From Prunella strophiata (lineage: Eukaryota; Chordata; Aves; Passeriformes; Prunellidae), in NCBI GenBank assembly GCA_036583965.1, contig JAZBQD010000018.1:15540867-15604866 (forward strand): a stretch of DNA of 64,000 bases. Direction: 5' to 3'. Made by a program: the position numbers and the translations under genes. Below the pieces are notes generated by a model. That model worked only from the letters and a program-made list of their open reading frames with translations, was not told the DNA's origin and made no database searches. Shown here piece after piece: positions 53,694-64,000 of the stretch; the stretch's first letter is position 1, and the number at the start of each line of letters is the position of its first letter.

Positions 53694-56600
53694 TGTGCCT
53701 GGCTCCTGCAGGAGGTGCCAGACCTTACACTACTACCCCTGCTAAAATGCTCATGCTCCTTCTTCTCGCCTCCTCCCTCCTCCCTTACTCGCAGGCTCTG
53801 TAAAAAATTGCCTTTTTAATCTAATCAGGAAGGGAATTTCATGTGCAAACAGGCATTACATGCCCTGCCTCATTTACATTTCTTTTCCCTTTCAGATTTT
53901 TCTTTCCACAGTCACCTTATTCTTCTGGTGCAAAAAACAACCTGTTTCTGATGAGCTTAGCAGATTCCCGCCTGCCCCCCTCCCACCTTCCCCTTCTAGC
54001 ACAGGTTAACAAATAACAATTTAATGATAAGGTTAATCATTTACAGAGCTCCTCACTGGTACCAGGAGTCTTCTCCTGCTGCCAGACAAACTTTAAATAT
54101 TAGTGGCTCAGCAAGGCTTGTACACATCCGCGGCACACACATACACACACAGAGCTTACTTACAATGCTTAAAAGAACCAGACAATTCACATGTTACTCA
54201 AAGTGGCACTTGACTTGTGTGACACAGGCTATTGTGGTTTACCATTAAGGACTGAAATTCAGGAAGCTGATAAAAAAGTAGTGTTTTGATTAATTAGCTG
54301 TCTGAAATAATTTTGTGTTGCAAGTAATTATTTGTTACTGGCTAGTCATCATCATGTGATTGCAACTTTCCTGTCTCTTTTTTAATTTGTAAAACCATTT
54401 TTAACTTCAGCAGCTACAGATCATAAAGGCAGGCTCTCAAGACATCTTAAGTCAGAAGTGCCTGTCTTAAGAAGAGCCAGACTTTTGCAGCAGCTGTAGC
54501 AACATCCACATAGCAAGGATAATAAAAATATGAGTGTGTCTGGTCATTCATAATTACAGAACAGTTAACAGGATTTATTTATACTTGTTAAGATAGCTCT
54601 GACTATCAAGTAGTTAATAAAATGGAGGACATGTTGGAAACTCGGTTCTTAACGGTGACACATCCCATGATGCTGCCTTTGCCTTGTTATCACAGTCAAA
54701 CCTTCTCCATGAACACTACACTCTAAATTATGTTCCAGCTATTTTTGCATTTTGCAGGGAGTTAACTGTTTGCTTCCCAATACAAACAACCCTGAATCAG
54801 TATACTTGCTCAAGAAACCCAAAAAGAAAAATAAGAACATACTTCAAAGTGTTTTAACCGCAAATGAATTGAAAAGGTAATGCAAGGATTGCACCCCTCT
54901 AGTTTTATGCAAATCAGCAAGAAAATCCTCAGCAAGGTGCTTCCCTCAGTAACTGGCATTAAACATTCCTACAACAATGATGGTGTCCTGAGAATTTTCT
55001 TGGTGGCTGGAAGGATTCCCAGCTGCAAATCACAAATAGCTCTTGCCCTATAAAAGCAAATGAGGAGCTGGTGAAGAAAGCACAAGGTCAGGACTTGAGA
55101 GATTTGGTTTCTATTTGTAGCCCTGTTCATTGACTTGGGCTGGAACTCAGTTTCACCTAATCACAGCTCCCTGCCTGTGACATGTGGAGACACCTCCACT
55201 TGCAGGGGAACAGCAAGGCTGCCTTTCCTTATTATCTGCCACAGAAAGATACTGTGGTGCAGGAAGCCAAGTGCAAAAATCCACAAAGATACTCTCTGAA
55301 AAATCCACTTCTGCTAAGCCTCCCAATTTATTACTGCCATAGCAGCTTATGCTGCTACTGGACTGGAGCAGGAGAATGCTGAGGAGCTCAACACAAGGCC
55401 TGCTTTCTGCAGAGAAAGCTGGGGATGGGTAATCTTTGTGCTGTATAAAAAACAGGTTTCTTACCTTGACTAATTACAGAACTGTGCAACTCATATCTTC
55501 CCTTTCCCAAACCAAGTCCATATACTTGTAGCAGTTCATGACTTTTAAGATAAACCTTTCACTTTGTGAGTTGTGAGGTTTTTTGGTATGTTGTTTTCTT
55601 ATTTTTTAAGCATTCTAAGATCTACATTCCCAGATTCAGGACTGTGCCATCTTATTTAACATAAAGGGCCAGATGCCAGTGACATGACTGCTTTGCACCA
55701 TCTTTTCAAGGCACATCTCCCCAGGAGAAGCCAAGGAGAAGGCAGTCATGTTTCAGAGATGCCAGGCAGGCCCTAGCTGGCCAAGTCCCTCAGTGCAGCC
55801 CACCAGTGAGGCCAAAATCCTCTCTTAAACACTGTGTGACCTGAATAAAAGCCCAAAGGAAGATGAGTGGCTTACAAGAAAAGTTTTCTTTAAAATTTCC
55901 ATTAGTCTCTCCTTCCTCCCTCCTGTGTTCTCTACCCAGCAGTTAAGAGAAAGAAGTCAGCAATGAGAGTTTTCAGTGATAGCTGCACTTCTGGATTGTG
56001 AAACAGCACAGACAATCCTGCCCTCCTGACTTTTTTCCAGCAATCTGCAGACAACAATAATCATTTGCTGCAATACAGGTGTAAGAAAATATTTCTGTCC
56101 TCAGACTTAAGAGATTTGAGAGCTCCAAGGAACAGGCTGATTAACATACAGACATTTTGTGAAAGTGTATCAATCATACTTGTATTACACTGTAGATATT
56201 ATCACCAGAATAGTAATGATGAAAATAATTACAATAATTTGCAGCCCATTCAACATAAGAAAGCTTTTTTAAAAAAAAAAAAACTAGACTCCCAACAATA
56301 AATTTTGGTCCAGTACTACTGAAGTCATCGGAGATGCCAATCAAATTCCCACAGTGTTAGTGCTAATATTCTGAGGCACAGCTTTATATAATACTATTAC
56401 TAGTCTGAGCTGTCACTAGCAGGAGAACTGCTGACAGCTTTTCCAACAGGCATTTAAGAAACACCACGGATGGTTTTTCAGCTGGTGACCAAAGGAATTA
56501 CCCTGCCTCTCCCTGCAGGAAAGCCAATTTCATACAAGACCAATCTTCTTTGAAAACATCCCCTCACACTATCATGTGCTCTCCTCATCAAGGGAAGTGG

Positions 56601-56768
56601 TTCCAGACAGTTCAAAGTCTTTTAATTGAGCCCTCTGCTTGGAAACATGTTTACTCCACTTTTCTGGAAAGATCTAGACCAAACTCTGGCTGTGACTCAG
56701 AGATAACAGAAGAACCCCTGTGAGTCTCTGTGCATCTGTGAGAACTGCATGTTCCCTGGGTGACTCAC

Positions 56769-56891
56769 CTCCTCCAAAGGGTGCCCATATAACCCTGCGG
56801 ATGGACTTCACCCAATCCTCCATGTCATTCTGCGTGCTCGCCATGAGTAGGTAGGTCTCATGGTTGGCTGTCATCCGCTCTCGGTCTCCTC
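56769..56891 (-). CDS. ARHGAP24: ARHGAP24 coding exon: C-terminal part of the PH domain
   Basis: This internal exon encodes 40 full codons, from [11 protein letters not shown] through the tryptophan helix [14 protein letters not shown] to PFGG. That is the last strand and C-terminal helix of the pleckstrin-homology domain of ARHGAP24/FilGAP. In this family the PH domain binds phosphoinositides and places the GAP at the membrane. The acceptor reads ttgcag and the donor gtgagt. The exon starts with two bases of a split glycine codon and ends with one base of another, which joins in frame to the exon at 45043-45250. The match to remembered human ARHGAP24 is nearly residue for residue, with A replacing G before PFGG. 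The Met at 56872-56874 corresponds to the start of a human isoform that lacks most of the PH domain. The exons encoding the preceding PH strands were not found up to 64000 and should lie outside the window. Confidence 0.95.
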
Positions 56892-58234
56892 CTGCAAGAC
56901 AAGAGAATTCCACTTAGGAACCCTTCTGCTTCCCTGCCCAGCCAAGCCCCTGCCAGTCTGGCTGCTGGCAGCACCAGCAGTGGCTCCATAGCAAGCAGAC
57001 ATGGATACTGTGCAGTGCTTGCTGACAGACATGGCATGAAAAGAAGGTCCTGTAAGTACATTCCCCATGAGACACTGAGAAGCTGTCATGCTTCCAAAAG
57101 GAAATGAGAGGATAAATGTCATCAGTAAACAAAAACAGCCCCATGCTGTTCCAAGAACCACAGGGGCCTGCACTAATCTGTAACTTGATACACGCACTGG
57201 AAATTTTGCGGCACTTACTGTACCACGATGGAGAGAATAAATGCAGAGACTGATAAGGGTGCTTTGAACAAGTGGGGATGACTCCATTCTTATTTTCAGG
57301 AACACACTGTGCCACATTCAGGGCAGTAACACTTGATACACCCAAGTGCTGCTGTGACTCCCTAAGGAGAAGGCAGACACCACAGTACAACCCGCTGCCT
57401 TGGACGGGTCTGATGAGGATTAGATTGAAAGGGAACACACTGCCTTTTTATCCTTTCTTTAAAGAATGGGCCCACACTAAGAAGGTCAAAACCAGAACTT
57501 GGCTTGCCACAGCTCCACGTTTTCAGACTTGTAGTACTGTTTCACCTCCATTCTAAAAGGTACCATGTTAGTGCAAGGGCACTGGGGATTCAAACCACCT
57601 TTCCAGCACTGCAGAATGCCAAACCCTTCCAGAAAGAGAGTGGCATTTTAATGCCCTTCCACTGAGCCAAGGGCATACATGAGTACTTCACACACAAATG
57701 CAATGCACCAAGAAATCTTGTCAGTCCTGTATTCACATCTTTCCTTCTTACATTCCCATTTCTTACCCTAGTGATATCTAAAGTAAATATCTCTGCTCAT
57801 TACAGAATGAATACTGCTCCTGGAAGAGTGCCATGCTTAGTGCTGGGCATTCAAACAGCTAGGTTTTTAAAGAGAAATTTGTTAAGGACTAGAAAAGCCT
57901 GGCCCAAGTATTCTGTATTAATCTACTCCCATAGACCACACTTTACAGAACTAGGACACTCAACTATAAAAGCGATTTAACTGAAACTTGATGAATACAA
58001 AAGCCAGACATTGGCAGATTCTACTGAAAATTTATTCTTAAGGATTGCATCATTATTCAAACTTAAATTTTAACTTGGAGGTAAACAGAGATTCTGGTTT
58101 TCTACAGCCAAAACTCAGTCATCCATGTGCCCTATGCTCCCCAAAAAGGCATCGAAACAAATAGTGCAACAACCTGAACCACAGTACATTTTAGACCATA
58201 CCACAGTTTAAAGTCTAAAGAACACTGGTTTTTT

Positions 58235-58279
58235 TTTCCTAAGATACAGTAAGGATGAACCTTACTGTATCTTAGGAAA
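58235..58279. repeat. Perfect inverted repeat (20-bp arms, 5-bp loop)
   Basis: The left arm, 58235-58254 (tttcctaagatacagtaagg), is the exact reverse complement of the right arm, 58260-58279. The loop is atgaa. There is no mismatch in the stem. It lies in the ARHGAP24 intron upstream of the PH exon and next to a run of T. A perfect palindrome of this size in unique sequence is rare and suggests a template-switch event. An expressed hairpin RNA is a weaker possibility. Confidence 0.95.
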
Positions 58280-58873
58280 GACACTACAGAAAGACACTAG
58301 TTAAGTGTCAATACTAGTGAAATACCAAGATTTTTTTTTAAATCTTTTCAGTGACTAGCCCGCGGTCAGTACAAAACATCGGTCTTACTTCCATGCTATG
58401 TTCCATCCTTTCTACCACAGAGAATGAGGGTATGGGGACAGGGAAGCATCAGAATCCCAGACCTCAACACTCCATATCAACCCTGCCCTGCAGAAAACAC
58501 ACAGTCAGGCCTGGCAACTTGCTCCCCATTTTTACCTTTAATATATCCATTTTGGCCAGAAAAAGGACAGATTTCTCTTTCAAGGACAAAAAGGAGACCT
58601 GATACTATCTTCAGTTTACTTCAACAGGCCTATTTTACACATCATCTAGAGTTCTCACCCTAAAAAGACCAAAAAATAAGGATAGAAGCATAAACCCTCA
58701 ATACACTCCTACAGCTATTAAATATAATAGTAATAAATACAGCATAGAGAAAAATGATGTACCACAACTGAATCTTTTCTGTGGCTTAAAAAACCTGAAG
58801 AAATGATTTATCTTATCATATTGCATTGTAGCTCCTTTTCATTTCAGTGGACCAGGACCTTGCAAGGTGCCAC

Positions 58874-58961
58874 AAAAAAAAAAAAAAAAATCCCAAAAAA
58901 CATGCATAAACATAATATATATCAGATCCAGCATTAAAAAAAAAAAAAAAAAAAAAAAAAA
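58874..58961. repeat. Two poly(A) tracts about 45 bp apart
   Basis: Runs of 17 A (58874-58890) and 26 A (58936-58961) flank a short AT-rich spacer, in the intron upstream of the PH exon. No retroposon body was recognised. Confidence 0.9.
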
Positions 58962-61900
58962 GTGGTGAGGTGGTTTTTTTCAGTAAAGAGACAGCAAAAA
59001 ATATGACATGTGATGGTCCTCTCAGGTGCTCCAGATTGATCCATATTCTTTTAATAGCTTGCATATTTAGATTCAACAGATTATGTAATACTTGCTTAGC
59101 AGATGATGTAGTATTTACCAAGTTATCATGTTATGACAAATTGGAGGGTGTTCTCCAGATAGAGTGGATTAATCCCAGAAGTCTAGCTAGCTTATTTACA
59201 GTGTGAATTCCACAGCAGTACTTTAGCTCAGGTGAACACCCAGTGAGCCAACACACAATCAGCCTGATTTTGCAGAGAAGGAAAGCATAATGTTTGGCTA
59301 CACTATCTTGTTATGAGAAAATGAAGCTTTCCTACCAGAAAGAGCTTCATCATTTTACAGCAATTTTGGATCTACTTTGTAATTCATATCCCTTTCTTTC
59401 ACACACAGTATTGGATCTTGCAGGCTTCTCCTACTTGTGTGTTAATGTAGCTATTATTCATTAATTAAAGCCTCACTAAAAGATTTTTTTGGGACCCAAT
59501 AGCACTTGGATTTGTGTTTTACTGCAAATATTAATTTTTAGTGAGACTATATTTTAAATGCAAAATTTACAAGATGAGACAAGAAGAAATGACCATTATT
59601 TGGAAAAGAAGTCATCTCAGATAAGAAGTATCAGAAAAACAAGAATAGAATTAGGACCTTTCTGACTCTTCAGTAGGTCTGCAGGACACTTGTGAAAGAC
59701 ATTGTTTGGAATACCCACTTCCACTCTTTCTTCCTTTAAATACTTCTGTTATGATTACAATGAAGCATGAGGAGATCACAATCTCCAAAAATCAGACATT
59801 TATTCATACCACAGATACCAGCATTAAGAACATCAACTTGAAAATGGTGCTCAGCATGAAGTCACATTGCAGATATGAATCCATACTCTTTTCCATGTGC
59901 AAACCATAACCTATTTTACCTATATTGTTTTCCAGCTTCACATTATGCCTTCTCAATTTTCCGTGCCTGCATTCACAGTCCAAGAAATGCCTGAGCCTGT
60001 GTGATGTGGCCTGGATGTGAACAGCCAACTCAAGAGGCTGGAATATGAAGCCCCACTTCTTTCCCCATCTTTTTCCCTTTGTTACTTTGCAGGTGTCACA
60101 GGAGTTGGGAGGAGCAGAACCCAGACCACCTGATAAGCTGACTCTGGCATGTTTGAGATGAAAAGCTGCTGTTTGCACAACTGATGTGTATATCCTGTAC
60201 ATTCCAGCTTCTGGAAACAGCCAAAAGTAATTGGATCTACACTGCTTGGAGTCTCAGAATGACAATGTACCATCACATAATGTTACTCCTGTGGCCCTAA
60301 CCAGCCCCTAATCTGCTTTGTTTCCTTGGCAGCAGCAGAAATGAACTCTTATTCATTGAAGGAATCTATCCATAACACCCATACAGGTGCCCAGTGCTCT
60401 GTCCTGCCTGCTCAGGGGCTCACTGACCCATGGACTGATGCTGCTGGTACCCCCAAGTACCAGCACGAGATTTTAAGAACTCTTGACAGCATCCAAGGAA
60501 AAAAAAAAAACCAAAAAAAACCCACAAAAACAATCCCAAACTACAATTAAAATACAGAGGCCAATTCCTGCAGGGATCCACTCTGCAGGGGAAAAGAGAG
60601 GGACCAGGCTGTGCTGGTGACGCAGGACCACAGCTCCCACCTGGAGAGGCACAGGGGAGCAGGGACTGCATTTAATGGGGGACTGTTTCCTGAAGTACCA
60701 GGCTCAACAGCTCTGCAGCTCCTTGTCACCCATCCATTAAAGAAGGCCCAGACATTCTGGCATTCAGTCCTGAAAAGCATTTTTACTGCTTTGTAGACTC
60801 TTCCTGTCTAAGCTAACACCTTTACTTTACCTGGATGTACCCAGGCTGAACTCTGCACAAAGTATTGCCTTTGTCCTTTTAAAAGTATCTTGGATTTCCT
60901 GCGAACAGTGGTTCCAGCATTTCTTGAGAATGGAATGCAAAAGGATTAAATTCATACCAACTGTTTAAGAGAGAATTTTCTCCCAGGAGGAACATCAAAA
61001 AACTAGGATTAATCCGATTTTTTCTGAGCTGAGAATGTCATGGCCAACCTCACAAGAACATTCACATTCTAAACAAAAAAGTAAAATAAAATTGGGAACC
61101 AATTTCAAAGTGAAACAGTTTCCTACTCCCTTGTGCATTTCTCTTAGCCACAGTTTCTGAAACCAGTACTATCTTCAGATTGGGAACTGAATGAATATGA
61201 AAGGCAGACTGGCCTAACAAGAGAACTCACTGAGCTTTCTCTAGAAACATCCCCCTGCTTGGATGCTTTATATTTGTCTCATCAGGAAAATGCTAAATAG
61301 TAAAATTTTAGCCTTCTGATGTTTCAGATGAATACTCTAAATTCACCTCCATATGGTATTCAAACAGAAACTCCTGGCTACTCACCACCTCACAGCACAC
61401 TCTTCTCTGTTCAGGTGGATGGATAAGACTGTGTGACTTATCATTCCTGATCAGGACTCCAGTTAGTATTTCCTCACAAGCAAAACACCAATAATCATGA
61501 TAAAATTCACAGCTCTTCCACTACACTTTGTGTTCCTAAATTTCCCCCTTTGCTGAAAATGAACTGTACACTACCTGATATACTTAATCCATGTCTCTAG
61601 AAAAACCCACCTGGATTTCCTTCATCAACTTTCATTTTAAAGCATTTGTATTCAGACATTTTAATCCAAAGCAGAACTCATCTCAGCAAATTGTGGAGAC
61701 AGAATATCAGAGAACAAGATGAACAACCTTATTCTCCTTTTTTCCTAATGAAACTCCTTGTTCAAGAAAAAAACCAGAAATTTTTGGTTACTCAACCTTG
61801 ATAGTAAAAGCATTGCCTACTTTAAGCACAGGTCTGACTTGACACACTGATGTGCTACAGTTCAAATCCAAATGTTTGTCTTCCATATACCAAAGATGGA

Positions 61901-64000
61901 AACTATGGGATCCATCCATCCTCAAGTGAGACAAGGAACTCCATCATAGCTGTTAAACTTATCATCATGTCCCACTTTAATGAAAGGTAGGAATTATTCT
62001 GCTGGCCACTCCTTCTGTTCATTAACCCCATGCACCTTGAGAGTGATGAAAATGACACATGGCTTCTTTCAAGGATGATCTGGCTTCCTGTATTGAGCTG
62101 ACAATTTATCCTTCAAACTGCATCAAACTGGTAGATGAGTTTAAACACTAAAATGTTTTATGTTCATCCCAGCTGGGACAGTGGAAAAACCTTGGCTGAA
62201 GCATAGGCTGAGCAAAGACAAACAAAGGAGCTAAGCTAGCAGAATGCAATTGTACTTTAATGAGATTTTAATGTCTTCTTGGGTCCAGAATCCATTGAGA
62301 ACTTTTCTTCATAGCAAGTGACAATCTGTGTTGAAGGCTGAGCAACTGCTGCATCTCAAAACACCAATTTGAAAACCAGAAGAGACAAAGCTACTTGAAA
62401 CTTGCTCTCTCTGTGTTTCGGGAGTTTTTCTGTGTTTTTGTTTATTTATTTAGAATTCTAAAATGCTTCTTTATTCTGCATATGCCTGGTAATTGGTCCT
62501 GTTCTTCCTGACTGTGTAAAACTTGACCAAGAAATTACAGCCTTCCCTCTTAGTTCATCAGAAAATGAAGAAAGGAGTACATAGCCAAGGTTCAAGTCAC
62601 TGCCCTCTTTTTTTACTACAAAAAAGAAAGTCTGGACAACCAAGTTCTTAATGATCATGCAAAAATTCATGTCATCAGAAGAATACTACACAGTTGCATT
62701 ACCTCTAAAGCCTTGATGACAGGTAATAGTTTTGGTTGAGGGAGATCTACAAACTTCAATTCCAATTACAATTTCCCAGGACTGCCCTGTTTTATCTACT
62801 GTAATTGTTTGGGGCTCAAGGTTGCTTAGTCATCTAAAGGACAAAGATGTGGCTGGAGAAACACCTTGTGCTTTAACTGACTGATGCCACCACCACTGAG
62901 AAATCTCAGCTTTGAAATACAGAGCTATCAAAATCACCATTTTTAACCAGCAAACCACATCAGGTGCCCTATTAAATTTCTGTCTTCACAAAGAATTAAC
63001 ATATTTTCCTAGAAAGGGAATCAAGTAACTGTGAAGAAGTCAGTAATGAGGATATTGCTTGTTAAATACTTCAGTACAAATATAATTTTCTCTTGCTCAT
63101 ATCCAGCTAATCTTTTGCATTAATAATCTGCAACAGCAGTGTTCTAAACTATGGGTGTATTTTTTTTTAAGGGGGCACATTAGCTTTTCAACATAAAAGC
63201 TGAAGCCTAATGTAAGTGCTAAGTGGCAAAAGATTGCTAACACAAGTACATTCCCTGGTGGGCATTGTGCTCTAGCACAATTCCCCCTTTTGCAGAATGC
63301 CTGGAAGACAGCAGGGCTTTTTCAACAGAATGAGCTGTTTTCATGAAGCACTGAACCAGCTGCTGTCAGATATCTGAAATCAGGCTCAGGAAATGAATTC
63401 CTCGTGTGTAACACAATGAACACTCTGTACAGGTAGATCTCTCCTGTGCTGCAGGGCTACAGCACCATCAGTCTGTAAGAGTAAGTTCAGTGTTTTGCAC
63501 ATTGAAAGCATAAAAGCAGTGCCATATTTAAGCATTTTGTGTTTGCATAGCTGTAATTATTGCTTAAATACCTGAGCAAAGAACTGTGATGCTTGCTCAT
63601 CAGCAGTTAAAACTGTGTGAGAAAGAGATCATTAATGAGGAAAAGAGACATGAATTCAAATCATCCCTTGCACAATATAAGAGCTCCAATTTTTTCAGAG
63701 CCCTTTAATCTTTCCAGGCATGTCTCATTCTTCCCCCCTGTTTTTGCTGCCCTTCCTTTATTCCTAATTTGAACTTCTGCTATGCTTCAAACAGATTTCA
63801 CAATCCTCCACCTCATCTTCAGCCACAGATCCCAAGTGGCACCTATTTTATAGTCTGTTCATCCCTACCCTTCCCTGTCTCTAAGATGTTGGATGCCAAC
63901 ACAGTTCACTTTTGTATTTTGCCCTTTCCCAGTGTCATTCTCACTTGAAAAAAATCTCATCTCTCTTCTTGCTCAGGGCACACCACACAGAACAGTTTGT

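Larger units (their letters stand above)
45251..56768 (-). other. ARHGAP24: ARHGAP24 long intron containing the alternative first exon
   Basis: This 11,518-bp intron joins the PH exon to the first RhoGAP exon. For the short isoform the intron is only 45251-52648. Apart from the alternative exon and GC-rich block (52649-53693), it has a poly(A) run near 46140-46156 and a small repetitive AT stretch near 51690-51745 (repeated aatttgta). No other coding sequence was recognised. Confidence 0.85.
56892..64000 (-). other. ARHGAP24: ARHGAP24 intron upstream of the PH exon, continuing past the window edge
   Basis: More than 7.1 kb follows without the preceding PH exon (expected to encode the stretch ending KFLFEVVP). 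I searched by eye for it and for the N-terminal exon and found neither. The interval holds the perfect hairpin at 58235-58279 and poly(A) tracts at 58874-58961. Confidence 0.75.

Noticed and set aside
53157..53819. 220-codon plus-strand open frame with an Ala/Gly/Cys-rich second half
   Set aside because: It crosses the GC-rich promoter-like block, where stop codons are rare by composition. No domain or splice pattern supports a gene.
56871..56913. Coding sequence continuing upstream of the PH exon acceptor
   Set aside because: The open frame runs on past the acceptor (MEFSCLA), but these residues do not match the family, and the ttgcag acceptor gives the correct phase.

Overview
The window is vertebrate nuclear DNA, almost certainly from a bird. 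It is AT-rich with long introns and GT-AG splicing. All four interspersed repeats I can identify are CR1-type LINE fragments, the dominant repeat family of avian genomes. There is no bacterial gene organisation.

The one gene I can support is ARHGAP24 (FilGAP), a Rho-family GTPase-activating protein, on the minus strand. Seven coding exons of the main transcript can be placed: 56769-56891 (end of the PH domain), 45043-45250, 34553-34685, 33727-33800, 33198-33319 (together the RhoGAP domain), 29589-30660 (long Ser/Asn-rich linker and start of the coiled coil) and 27191-27435 (C-terminal coiled coil and stop). Splice phases agree across every junction. The exons for the N-terminus and first part of the PH domain lie beyond the right edge. 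An alternative first coding exon (52649-52760) encodes the N-terminus of the short isoform that lacks the PH domain. It has a GC-rich, promoter-like block about 0.7-0.9 kb upstream of it. The short isoform would be about 654 residues once a one-base discrepancy in the last exon is allowed for.

Layout. 1-26 kb: gene-poor DNA downstream of ARHGAP24, with three antisense CR1 fragments, an isolated GC-rich patch near 8.7 kb carrying a G/C-strand-asymmetric minisatellite, a TA microsatellite and a perfect 61-bp tandem duplication. 26-27.2 kb: probable 3' UTR and flank, containing a diverged direct duplication of about 105 bp. 27.2-34.7 kb: a compact cluster of the last six exons, with a CR1 in the final intron. 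34.7-56.9 kb: two long introns flanking the first RhoGAP exon, with the alternative first exon inside the upstream one. 56.9-64 kb: intron only, with a perfect 20-bp-stem hairpin.

The most notable points are the apparent +1 frameshift in the last coding exon, the conserved alternative start with a short upstream ORF, the hairpin, and the two duplications. I saw no sign of an undescribed multi-gene system. The remaining open reading frames look like chance.
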